DNA of 64,000 nt from assembly GCA_035999365.1 (NCBI GenBank), contig DASYGT010000022.1:14646-78645 (forward strand). Reading direction: 5' to 3'. A program made the translations under genes and the position numbers. The DNA is from DASYGT01 sp035999365. Its GTDB lineage: Bacteria > Actinomycetota > Actinomycetes > Mycobacteriales > Jatrophihabitantaceae. The stretch's first letter is position 1; every line of letters starts with the position of its first letter. This document shows positions 26,715 through 34,047 of this stretch, piece after piece. The notes beneath the pieces were generated by a model that saw nothing but the letters and a program-made list of their open reading frames with translations, searched no databases and was not told the DNA's origin.

Positions 26715-27599
26715 ATGGTGCGTACGGTGCGGGACTGTCTGGCGGAGGGGCGGCCGACGCTGTCGTTCGAGTTCTTCCCACCGCGCACGGAGCAGGACGA
26801 GCAGCGTATGTGGCGTTCGATTCGCGAACTCGAGTCCCTGCAGCCGTCATTCGTGTCCGTCACCTACGGCGCCGGTGGCTCGACCCGCGACCGCACCATC
26901 GAGATCACCGAGCGCATCTTCGCCGACACGACGATGATGCCGGTCGCGCATCTCACGGCCGTCGATCACTCTGTGGCCGAGCTCCGCGGGATCGTCGGGC
27001 GGTTCGCCGACGCAGGCATCGTGAACATGCTGGCGTTGCGCGGTGACCCGCCGGGCGATCCGAACGGAGAATGGAAGCAGCATCCCGAAGGCGTGGCGTA
27101 TGCGTCCGATCTGGTCGAACTGCTGCGCGCGCACGGGGACTTCTGCATCGGCGTCGCCGCCTTCCCGTACAAGCATCCGCGATCTTCCTCGGTCGAATCC
27201 GACACCGAGTGGTTCGTCGCCAAATGCCGGGCCGGCGCCGACTACGCGATCACGCAGATGTTCTTCGATGCTGACGATTACCTGCGACTGCGCGACCGTG
27301 TCGCCGTCGCCGGGTGTGAGGTGCCGATCATCCCGGGGATCATGCCGGTGACGAACATGGCGACGATCGCACGCTCCGAGCAGTTGTCGGGCGCGCCATT
27401 CCCGGCGGGGCTCGGTGCGAAGTTCGAGGCGGTCGCCGATGACGCGGCGGCGGTGCGTGAGCTCGGCATTGCCGAAGCGATCAGGCTGGCGCAGCGCCTC
27501 CTGGACGAGGGTGCACCCGGACTGCACTTCATCACGATGAACTTCGCCAAGGCCACCCGCGAGGTGCTGGCCGAGGTGTCGATGCCTGCCGCCGTCTGA
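26715..27599 (+). CDS. metF: Methylenetetrahydrofolate reductase
   Basis: This 294-residue TIM-barrel flavoprotein reduces 5,10-methylene-tetrahydrofolate to the 5-methyl form for methionine synthesis. Visible motifs are LSFEFFPPRTEQDEQ at the N-terminus with the catalytic Glu, VTYGAGGSTRDRT, LALRGDPPG and ADYAITQMFFDADDY. The length matches the canonical bacterial enzyme and not the shorter non-canonical mycobacterial protein. The ATG at 26715 is preceded by only 24 bases of intergenic DNA. Its stop lies three bases from the end of the convergent GNAT gene. Confidence 0.93.
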   Translation: MVRTVRDCLAEGRPTLSFEFFPPRTEQDEQRMWRSIRELESLQPSFVSVTYGAGGSTRDRTIEITERIFADTTMMPVAHLTAVDHSVAELRGIVGRFADAGIVNMLALRGDPPGDPNGEWKQHPEGVAYASDLVELLRAHGDFCIGVAAFPYKHPRSSSVESDTEWFVAKCRAGADYAITQMFFDADDYLRLRDRVAVAGCEVPIIPGIMPVTNMATIARSEQLSGAPFPAGLGAKFEAVADDAAAVRELGIAEAIRLAQRLLDEGAPGLHFITMNFAKATREVLAEVSMPAAV

Positions 27600-27602
27600 C
27601 TC

Positions 27603-28178
27603 TCAGGCGGTGCGCGGCGCCTCGAGCGGCAGTCGGGCGCCGAGCACCGCGAACGGGCGGGTGTCACCGGGGAACAGGTAGTGGCGAGCGAGGTCGACGA
27701 AGCTCAGGCCGCGATACATCCGGAACGCCCGCGTGTCTGCGTCCGGTGTCGACAGCAGGACGGCTCGATGTCGAATGTCCCCGGTCAACTGCAGCAGCAG
27801 GTCGCGACCGATGCCACAGCCCTGGTACTCGGGCAGTACATGCAGTTCGGAGAGTTCGAAGGAATCGGTGAGCCAGTCGCCGGCCATCTGTGGTGACATC
27901 GCACGGCGCACGAGGTCGTGCCACCACTGGCCGGGCATCGTGGTGTAGCCGTACCCGAACCCGACGAATCGGCCGTCGCCGGTGAGCGCCGCGCGACAGG
28001 CGAATCCTTCGTTGCGCGCGTGCCGCCGGGCAGTGACCGCCCGCTGCGCGCCGGCGTGGGACGGGTACTCCATCGCCTGGACGTAGATGTGCATGGCGTC
28101 GTCGACGCCGGCGGCGAATTCACGCCCCGTCCAGGAGACGATCTCGACGCTCGCCTGGGATTGCCCCGCCGCCTCCAT
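27603..28178 (-). CDS. GNAT-family N-acetyltransferase
   Basis: This protein of about 191 residues has a GNAT core: strand SELHVLPEYQGCGIGRDLL, with Q-x-x-G-x-G for the acetyl-CoA pyrophosphate, then HRAVLLSTPDADTRAFRMYRGLSFV, which is motif B. The N-terminal part (WTGREFAAGVDDAMHIYVQAM) would form the first strand and helix. Rv2170, a GNAT protein, lies in the corresponding place in Mycobacterium. The frame is open upstream to 28292, but the ATG at 28178 begins where the domain begins. The substrate is unknown. Confidence 0.83.
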   Translation of the reverse strand: MEAAGQSQASVEIVSWTGREFAAGVDDAMHIYVQAMEYPSHAGAQRAVTARRHARNEGFACRAALTGDGRFVGFGYGYTTMPGQWWHDLVRRAMSPQMAGDWLTDSFELSELHVLPEYQGCGIGRDLLLQLTGDIRHRAVLLSTPDADTRAFRMYRGLSFVDLARHYLFPGDTRPFAVLGARLPLEAPRTA

Positions 28179-28316
28179 CAGACGATGGTGCCGTACCGGG
28201 CTGGCCCGGCGCACTGGCGACCACCTGGTCGCACATGACATTCGGCGCGAATCGGCATCATGCGTCGATCTTCGTCCGGCATGCACAGGCAACCCTCACG
28301 CGCAGCTCATGGGGTT

Positions 28317-28784
28317 TCACGCCACCTCAGCCGGAAGGCCATGCGTCAAGCGCAGCAATTCGGCATAGGTGGTCGGGAAGACCGCGTGCGGGATGCCGCC
28401 GGCCGCCCAGATCTGCGGGTAGGCGGCCAGCGCTGTGTCGATCAGCGTGGGGATGGGCGCGGGATGCGCGACGGGGGCGACCCCGCCGATGCGTTGCCCC
28501 GTTGCCGCGTACACGAAATCGGCGTCGGCCCGAGAGAGGGAGGCGGTGCCGGCGGCCGTGGCAGCGCAGGCGGTGTCGACGCGATGTGCACCGCTGGTCA
28601 TCACCAGCAATGCGGTCTGCTCGGCCGTCATGAAGATCAGCGAGTTCGCGATGGCGCCGATCTCGACACCGAGTTGTGCGGCAGCGGCAGCGGCGGTTGG
28701 CGCCGCCTCGCCGAGTAGCCGCACCCGGCCGGGCACCCCTGCCTGCTCCAGAACGGCGTTCACCGCGAGGCAATTGGGATGCAT
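28317..28784 (-). CDS. YbaK/EbsC-family aminoacyl-tRNA deacylase-like protein
   Basis: This protein of about 155 residues is of the YbaK/ProX type, whose members hydrolyse mischarged tRNAs such as Cys-tRNA(Pro). Features include IANSLIFMTAEQTALLVMTSGAHRVD with the family's central strands and helix, and the conserved C-terminal GQRIGGVAPVAHP, which lines the active site. The Lys usually important in YbaK may be replaced here in the NSLIF segment, so activity is uncertain. The ATG at 28784 is chosen; a GTG nine bases upstream is also in frame. Confidence 0.83.
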   Translation of the reverse strand: MHPNCLAVNAVLEQAGVPGRVRLLGEAAPTAAAAAAQLGVEIGAIANSLIFMTAEQTALLVMTSGAHRVDTACAATAAGTASLSRADADFVYAATGQRIGGVAPVAHPAPIPTLIDTALAAYPQIWAAGGIPHAVFPTTYAELLRLTHGLPAEVA

Positions 28785-28832
28785 GCGCAGCACGCTACCG
28801 ACCCGTCCGGCCGAGTCGATCAGTCAGGACGA

Positions 28833-29531
28833 TCAGTGCAGCCCGCACTCCGTCTTGCTCGTGCCGGCCCACCTGCCGGCGCGCAGGTCTTCGCCCACGG
28901 AGATGCGGCGCGTGCATGGTGCGCAGCCGATCGAGGCGTAGCCGTCGAACACGAGCGGGTTCACCAGCACGTTGTTCTCGGTGATGTACGCGTCGACCTT
29001 GTCCTGGGTCCATGTCGCGATCGGGTTGAGCTTGACCATCTTGCGGCGGTCGTCCCATTCGACGACCCGCGCGTCACGGCGAGTGCTCGCCTCATCACGA
29101 CGCAGCCCGGTGGCCCAAGCCGAGTAACCGGCAAGGGAGTCGCGCAACGGCAACACCTTGCGCAGCGCGCAGCACTGGTCCGGATTGCGTTCGTAGAGTC
29201 GCGCGCCGAAGCTCTCGTCCTGCTGTGCGACGGTGCGCTTGGGTGTGATGGTCCGGACAGTGACGGGAAGCGTGGCGGCGACGGCGTCACGAGTGCCGAT
29301 GGTCTCGGCGAAGTGATAGCCGGTGTCCAGAAACAGGATGTCGACGCCGGGGCGCACGCGTGAGGCGAGGTGCGCCATCACGGCATCGCCCATCGACGAC
29401 GCCACGCACCAGGCCGAGCCGAATTGCTCGTCGGCCCAGGTGAGAATCTCGACGGCGGATGCGCCGTCGAGTTCCTCACCGGCCCGCTCAGCGAGCTGAC
29501 GCAGCTCCATGTGCGTCGCTACAGCAACCAT
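28833..29531 (-). CDS. cysH: Adenylyl-sulfate (APS) reductase, assimilatory
   Basis: This 232-residue enzyme reduces activated sulfate to sulfite with thioredoxin. Two Cys pairs, Cys120-Cys121 and Cys203/Cys206, form the [4Fe-4S] site that marks APS reductases and is absent from enterobacterial PAPS reductase. The catalytic Cys229 is in the C-terminal KTECGLH. The start (ATG 29531) lies inside the end of the sulfite reductase gene, with GGAGG just upstream. The pair makes sulfide from APS, and a Cys-containing leader ORF lies upstream of the operon. Confidence 0.94.
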   Translation of the reverse strand: MVAVATHMELRQLAERAGEELDGASAVEILTWADEQFGSAWCVASSMGDAVMAHLASRVRPGVDILFLDTGYHFAETIGTRDAVAATLPVTVRTITPKRTVAQQDESFGARLYERNPDQCCALRKVLPLRDSLAGYSAWATGLRRDEASTRRDARVVEWDDRRKMVKLNPIATWTQDKVDAYITENNVLVNPLVFDGYASIGCAPCTRRISVGEDLRAGRWAGTSKTECGLH

Positions 29532-31162
29532 TCTTCCTCCGCCCGGCTGACGTACGCCGCGAACGATTCCCCCTCCGCGCGGCGCTTCAGAAAGCCCCGG
29601 AGCACGCGTTCGGCGTAATCCGGTGCTTGTTCTGCTGTCACCTTCAAACCACGGAACTTGCGCCCGAATTCCGCGTCAGTGCCCATCTGTCCGCCGAGGT
29701 GCACCTGAAAGGCGTCCTCGTCGCCGTTCTCGCCCTTGTGGACCACGCCCTTGAAGCCGATGTCCGCGACCTGGAAGCGGGCGCAGGAGTTGGGGCAGCC
29801 GTTGACGTTGATCGTGATGGAGGTGTCGAAATCGGGCAACCGCTTCTCGAGCTCGAGCCGGATGGTGTCGGCGCGTCCCTTCGTCTCCGTCAGCGCGAGC
29901 TTGCAGAACTCGATGCCGGTGCAGGCGATCGTCCCGCGCAGGAATGCGGAGGGGAACACGAAGAATCCGAGTAACTCGAGCTCGTCGGCCAGCGGCTTTG
30001 TGTGCTGTTCGGCGACGTCGAGTACCACCAGGCCCTGCTGTGCGGTCAGCGCTGTGCGTCCTGAGCCGCGTCGCTCGGCGATGTGAGCGAGCTCGAGCAG
30101 TGCGGTGCCCGACGTCCGTCCCGATCGCGTTGTCGCACCCACGGCGAACAGGCCGTTGCTCTGCGCGAACACGCCGGTGTGGTCGCGATTCGCAGGCGAG
30201 GGCGGCGCGGATGGCCCGTCGGGCAGAGAGCGGTGCAAGTACTCGGTCTCGAGCACTTCGCGGAACTTTGCGGCACCCCAGTCGGCGAGCAGGAACTTCA
30301 ACCGCGCGTGGTTGCGCTGGCGTCGGTAGCCGTAGTCGCGGAAGATCGAGGTGATGCCGACCCACACTTCGGGCACCTCGTCCGGCGTCACGAAGACGCC
30401 GAGCCGTTCGGCGAAGCGCGGATTGGTCGACAGACCGCCGCCGACCCATACGTCGAAGCCGGGCGTGCCGTCCGGGCCGATGACGCCGACGAACGAGCAG
30501 TCGTTGATCTCGTGGTTCGTGCAGTGTTGCGCGCATCCCGAAATCGACGTCTTGTACTTGCGCGGCAGGTTCGAGAACGCGGGGTCGCCCAGGTACCGGT
30601 CGACGACCGCACGCAGGGCCGGGCCGGCGTCGAGGACGGAGTCGGCCGTGACTCCCTCCACCGGGCAGCCGAGCATGACGCGCGGGCAGTCGCCGCAGGC
30701 CTCGGTGGTGGAGAGTCCGACAGCCTCCAGCTTCGCCCAGATCGCCGGGACGTCCTCGATCCGGATCCAATGCAGCTGGACGTTCTGCCGGTCGGTGATG
30801 TCCGCGACATCACGGCCGTACTCGGTCGAGATCGACGCCACGACCCGCAGCTGCTCGTTGGTGAGGGTGCCGCCGTCGATGCGGATTCGCATCATGAAGA
30901 ATTCGGCCTCGAGCTCCTCAGGTTCCAGCGTCGCCGTCTTACCGCCCGGAATGCCTTCGCGCCGCTGGGTGTACAGCCCCATCCAGCGGAACCGGCCACG
31001 CAGGTCGCCGGGGTCGATGCCGGCGAAACCGGTGTGCTGGTAGATGTCGATGATTCGCTGGCGGACGTTCAGCGGGTTGTCGTCACGCTTGCTGCGCTCG
31101 TTCGGGTTGAGCGGTTCGCGATAACCGAGGGCCCACTGGCCCTGTCCCTTGCGCGCTGGCAT
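29519..31162 (-). CDS. sir: Ferredoxin-dependent sulfite reductase (siroheme/[4Fe-4S])
   Basis: This 547-residue enzyme reduces sulfite to sulfide. The metal-centre cysteines are Cys414 and Cys420 (in ACTGIEFC) and Cys456 and Cys460 (in NGCPNSC), the C-x5-C...C-x3-C set that bridges siroheme and the cluster. Two nitrite/sulfite-reductase ferredoxin-like half-domains are recognisable. It could be read as nitrite reductase, but the partner cysH and the divergent siroheme synthase favour sulfite. The ATG at 31162 has GGAAGGAA about seven bases upstream. The 13-base overlap with cysH indicates one operon. Confidence 0.93.
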   Translation of the reverse strand: MPARKGQGQWALGYREPLNPNERSKRDDNPLNVRQRIIDIYQHTGFAGIDPGDLRGRFRWMGLYTQRREGIPGGKTATLEPEELEAEFFMMRIRIDGGTLTNEQLRVVASISTEYGRDVADITDRQNVQLHWIRIEDVPAIWAKLEAVGLSTTEACGDCPRVMLGCPVEGVTADSVLDAGPALRAVVDRYLGDPAFSNLPRKYKTSISGCAQHCTNHEINDCSFVGVIGPDGTPGFDVWVGGGLSTNPRFAERLGVFVTPDEVPEVWVGITSIFRDYGYRRQRNHARLKFLLADWGAAKFREVLETEYLHRSLPDGPSAPPSPANRDHTGVFAQSNGLFAVGATTRSGRTSGTALLELAHIAERRGSGRTALTAQQGLVVLDVAEQHTKPLADELELLGFFVFPSAFLRGTIACTGIEFCKLALTETKGRADTIRLELEKRLPDFDTSITINVNGCPNSCARFQVADIGFKGVVHKGENGDEDAFQVHLGGQMGTDAEFGRKFRGLKVTAEQAPDYAERVLRGFLKRRAEGESFAAYVSRAEEEWLL

Positions 31163-31204
31163 GGCGCGTTCCTTCCGGTTTTTCCGAATGTGCGAGACGA
31201 CGGC

Positions 31205-31246
31205 GACTCGAGCGGCGATCCGGCGCGGGTGCGCTGGCGGCGAGTC
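31205..31246 (-). promoter_or_regulatory. Possible hairpin between Cys leader ORF and sir
   Basis: On the minus strand, GACTCG at 31246-31241 can pair with CGAGTC at 31210-31205, with a GC-rich loop that may fold further. The first arm overlaps the leader stop codon, so a ribosome stalled at the Cys codon about 30 bases upstream, or one finishing the leader, could change whether this stem forms. No U-tract is present, so any effect would be on translation or Rho. The structure is inferred by eye only. Confidence 0.35.
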
Positions 31247-31319
31247 AGTGCAGCTGGTGGCGCGGCGTCATTCGACACGCGGCGGCAGTGACGCGCACCA
31301 GATCGACGTGGCGGCGCAT
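31245..31319 (-). CDS. Cys-containing leader peptide upstream of sir-cysH
   Basis: A 24-codon ORF begins at ATG 31319 and ends with TGA at 31245, 82 bases before sir. It contains MRRHVDLVRV followed by AAACR, with a single Cys at position 15. The R-R-H-V-D-L core is the signature of the putative leader peptides annotated before sulfur-assimilation genes in Streptomyces. Cys-rich short ORFs act as cysteine-responsive attenuators in mycobacteria. An in-frame ATG at 31361 would give 38 residues. No Shine-Dalgarno sequence is seen, so translation may be leaderless. The regulatory role is inferred from position and the conserved core. Confidence 0.75.
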   Translation of the reverse strand: MRRHVDLVRVTAAACRMTPRHQLH

Positions 31320-31398
31320 GGTCAGCGCAAGATCGCTGACGGTGCCGGCGGGCCGATACATAGGCCCAGGGTCCCACAGGCCGGGGACGCACGCGAAA

Positions 31399-31404
31399 TG
31401 TCAA
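31399..31404 (-). promoter_or_regulatory. Candidate -35 element for the sir-cysH transcript
   Basis: On the minus strand a perfect TTGACA lies at 31404-31399, within the 338-base divergent region between sir and cysG. No convincing -10 hexamer is found 16-19 bases downstream, and the TATGTA near the upstream leader ATG is too far away. It is listed only because it is an exact match in otherwise GC-rich DNA. Confidence 0.25.
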
Positions 31405-31500
31405 GCACAGATCACACCGGTGGGTGTGTGTGGGTTCGATGCCGGTGCCGTGCGCCGGATCCCCGCAGGACAGCGGGAGCGGCTCGGGGACAATGGCCGC

Positions 31501-32709
31501 GTGACCGGCTTCCCGCTTCTGCTCGACCTCACAGGACGGCGCGTCGTCGTGGTGGGCGGGGGAGCGGTGGCGACCCGCCGTGCCCGGGGCCTGGCGGACG
31601 CCGGCGCGCGGGTCGAGGTTGTGGCACCGCTCGTCAGCCCGGAGTTGGCCACCCTGGGGCTGACTATCCACGAGCGCCGGTTCGCCCCGGCCGATCTCGA
31701 CGGCTCCTGGCTCGCGGTCGCGTGCACCGACGACCCGATGGTCAATGCCGCTGTGGCCGAAGCGGCAGAAGTGCGCAGGGTCTTCTGCGTCCGGGCCGAC
31801 CAGGCGGCGGGAGGCAGCGCACGCACGCCGGCGACGCTGCGCCGCGACGGCCTGACCGTCGCCGTCACCGGTGGTGACGACCCGGTCCGCGCGGTGGCTC
31901 TGCGCGACGCGATCTCGGTGGCACTGGACGTGGGGGAGCTGCCGGCGCGGCCCGCGCGAGCGTCAGTGGCGGGCGGTTCGGTGGCACTGGTCGGCGGCGG
32001 GCCCGGTGACCCGGATCTGATCACGGTGCGCGGCCGCCGTTTGGTGGCGGCGGCCGACGTCATCGTCGTCGACCGTCTCGCGCCGCGGGACCTGCTCGCC
32101 GACCTGCCGGACGACGTCGAGGTGATCGATTGCGGCAAGTCGGCGCACCGGCACAACCTCACGCAGGAGGAGATCAACGCCACCCTCATCGACCGCGCCC
32201 GGCAGGGCAAGCGGGTGGTGCGCCTCAAGGGTGGTGATCCGTTCGTCTTCGGTCGCGGTGGTGAGGAATTCCTGGCCTGTGTCGCCGCCGGTGTACCGGT
32301 GTCGGTGGTGCCGGGCATCAGTTCGGCGCTGGCCGCGGCGGCGGCCGCCGATATCCCGCTGACCCATCGCGGCGTGGCCGCCGAGTTCACGGTTGTCTCC
32401 GGTCATCTCGATCCGGGGCGTCCCACAGATGAAGGGATCGACTGGTCCGGCCTGGCCGCAGCGGCGGGGACACTCGTCCTGCTGATGTCGATGGACCGTC
32501 TCGACGTGATTGCCGAGGAGCTCATCGCGCACGGCCGCGCGGCCTCGACACCCGCCGCCGCAGTGCACCGCGCCACGCTGGCCGGGCAGGTCGTCGTCCG
32601 GTCGCGGCTGGACGGGCTGGCCAAGGCGGTGCGTGACGCCGGCATCGGCGCGCCCGGCGTCGTGATCGTGGGCGACGTGGTCACCACCTTGGTGCCGGAG
32701 TTGCCGTAG
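31501..32709 (+). CDS. cysG: Siroheme synthase: precorrin-2 dehydrogenase fused to uroporphyrinogen-III methyltransferase
   Basis: This 402-residue fusion makes precorrin-2 and oxidises it on the way to siroheme. Residues 1-150 form the NAD-binding CysG-N/Met8-like domain, with VVVVGGGAVATRR at about 15-27. From about residue 160 the SAM-dependent methyltransferase follows, starting VALVGGGPGDPDLIT and including VRLKGGDPFVFGRGGEE and VVPGISSA. The E. coli middle dimerisation segment is short here. The GTG at 31501 directly begins the dehydrogenase domain. It is divergent from sir-cysH, whose sulfite reductase needs siroheme, so shared control by sulfur supply is likely. Confidence 0.92.
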   Translation: MTGFPLLLDLTGRRVVVVGGGAVATRRARGLADAGARVEVVAPLVSPELATLGLTIHERRFAPADLDGSWLAVACTDDPMVNAAVAEAAEVRRVFCVRADQAAGGSARTPATLRRDGLTVAVTGGDDPVRAVALRDAISVALDVGELPARPARASVAGGSVALVGGGPGDPDLITVRGRRLVAAADVIVVDRLAPRDLLADLPDDVEVIDCGKSAHRHNLTQEEINATLIDRARQGKRVVRLKGGDPFVFGRGGEEFLACVAAGVPVSVVPGISSALAAAAAADIPLTHRGVAAEFTVVSGHLDPGRPTDEGIDWSGLAAAAGTLVLLMSMDRLDVIAEELIAHGRAASTPAAAVHRATLAGQVVVRSRLDGLAKAVRDAGIGAPGVVIVGDVVTTLVPELP

Positions 32710-32730
32710 CCCGTCGCCGTGGGCTATGAT

Positions 32731-32746
32731 TCGAACAGGTATTCGA
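32731..32746. promoter_or_regulatory. LexA (SOS) box
   Basis: The sequence TCGAACAGGTATTCGA matches the actinobacterial SOS box TCGAAC-N4-GTTCGA with one mismatch (A for the first G of the right half). It lies 22 bases after the cysG stop and 72 bases upstream of the HEPN gene ATG, which places it in the promoter of the HEPN-methyltransferase-dinB cassette. A translesion polymerase downstream fits LexA control. Binding itself is inferred. Confidence 0.75.
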
Positions 32747-32817
32747 ATCGGAGACTCGTCCGAGTGTCTGTCGGATGCTCAGTCCGAGTCCCACGTCCAG
32801 CGACAGGCGGTGCATTG

Positions 32818-33270
32818 ATGGCGGTTGCGCAGCTGCCGCGGCGGCTATCCCCGTCCGCGACGCACGGGCATCCTCCCGCACGCAGCGGCTCAGCAAGCTC
32901 GCCCGCAGCGCTCGCGTCCCAGGCGCGATCGGTGCTCGCTGAGTCGGCCCGCGCCGACACGGCGGCTGACCGGTTCCGGCTGGCACATCTTGCGGCGCTG
33001 CGCACCGCCGCAGTGGTCTTTGCGCAGCGCGGCAGGCCCGCAGGGCGGCGACGGGCGCTCGTCAGCGCCTGGGTGCTGCTCGCGGACCTCGCTCCGGACT
33101 ACGTCGAGTGGGCGAGCTACTTTGCAGCCGGCGCGGCCGCCCGTGCAGCGGTCGAGGCCGGCGCGACCAGTGCGGTCACCGCACGCGATGCCGACGACCA
33201 GCTTCGCGCAGCGGCCGAATTCCTCAGGCTGGTGGAAGCGTCCCTGGGTTTGCTCCCGTTGGCCGGCTGA
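32818..33270 (+). CDS. SAV_6107-type HEPN-domain protein
   Basis: This 150-residue protein has a Ser/Pro-rich N-terminus and then an all-helical part. ADRFRLAHLAALRTAAVVFAQ contains an R-x4-H pattern (R-F-R-L-A-H) like the HEPN ribonuclease motif, followed by helices with WVLLADLAPDYVEWASYFA. It resembles the SAV_6107 family HEPN proteins found near dinB in actinobacteria. HEPN proteins are often RNases or nucleotide-binding partners, but activity is unproven here. The ATG at 32818 has AGGCGG seven bases upstream. It is the first gene after the LexA box and is probably co-transcribed with the next two genes. Confidence 0.72.
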   Translation: MAVAQLPRRLSPSATHGHPPARSGSASSPAALASQARSVLAESARADTAADRFRLAHLAALRTAAVVFAQRGRPAGRRRALVSAWVLLADLAPDYVEWASYFAAGAAARAAVEAGATSAVTARDADDQLRAAAEFLRLVEASLGLLPLAG

Positions 33271-33310
33271 GCCGCCGCACGCTGTCCGCTCTGCGAGCTA
33301 GGGTGCGAAC

Positions 33311-34042
33311 GTGTCCAGCCCTGCGCGCGATGTCCGAGACGTCACCGTGCATGCACGGCAGCGACTGGTGTGGGACGTGCTTGTCGGCGCGCTTGAGGCG
33401 CGAGGCGGGCCGCCCGCCCAGGTGCTCGATTGTGGCGGCGGCAGTGGAAGCTTCGCCGTTCCCCTGGCGCGTGTCGGAGCGCACGTCACCGTCGTCGACA
33501 TCAGCGTCGACGCGCTCGCGACATTGCACCGGCGGGCCGACGAGGCCGGGGTGGCCGACCGTATCTATCCCGTCCAGGGCGACGTCGAGGCGCTCAGCGA
33601 CGCAGTTGCGGTCGCCGCGTTCGATCTCGTGCTGGCGCACGGCATCCTCGAAGCCGTCGACTCCGTGGAGGCCGCCTTCGTGTCCATCGCCGCGGCCCTC
33701 CGTCCGGGGGGCCTGCTCAGTGTTCTCGTCACCAACCCGGTCGCCTCCGTCCTTGCGCGGGCCTTCGCCGGCGATCTCGACGCGGCATTCACCGAGCTGC
33801 TCGCTCTGGATTCTGAGACTGTCCTGGGCCCGGACGCCGTTCGACGGCTGTGCGTGACTGCGGGGCTGGAGATCGAGCGGACGCACGGAGTGGGTGTCTT
33901 CTCCGAGATGATCCCGGGCGCCGCACTCGACCGCCCCGGTGCCGGCGAGTTGCTCGCCCAGCTCGAAGCAGCGAGCGCGACGCGGGCGCCTTTCGCCGAT
34001 ATCGCCACTCGCGTGCACACGCTCGCCCGCCGACCGGACTGA
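33311..34042 (+). CDS. Class I SAM-dependent methyltransferase in DinB cassette
   Basis: This 243-residue methyltransferase has motif I in VLDCGGGSGSFAVPLAR, the strand-2 acid in VTVVDIS, FDLVLAHGILEAVDS as motif IV and LRPGGLLSVLVTNP after it. The GTG start has AGGG eight bases upstream. The dinB ATG begins six bases after its stop, so the two are almost certainly co-transcribed. A DNA- or RNA-related target is possible given the partners, but the fold is of the small-molecule/tRNA-like type and the substrate is unknown. Confidence 0.82.
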   Translation: MSSPARDVRDVTVHARQRLVWDVLVGALEARGGPPAQVLDCGGGSGSFAVPLARVGAHVTVVDISVDALATLHRRADEAGVADRIYPVQGDVEALSDAVAVAAFDLVLAHGILEAVDSVEAAFVSIAAALRPGGLLSVLVTNPVASVLARAFAGDLDAAFTELLALDSETVLGPDAVRRLCVTAGLEIERTHGVGVFSEMIPGAALDRPGAGELLAQLEAASATRAPFADIATRVHTLARRPD

Positions 34043-34047
34043 CCGGT

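Noticed and set aside
29519..31162. Assimilatory nitrite reductase
   Set aside because: The fold is shared, but the overlap with APS reductase, the Cys leader peptide and the divergent siroheme synthase all point to sulfite reduction.
31288..31500. N-terminal extension of cysG from the plus-strand frame starting at 31288
   Set aside because: The extra 71 codons have no similarity to the dehydrogenase domain and would run through the leader-peptide and promoter region of the divergent sir operon.
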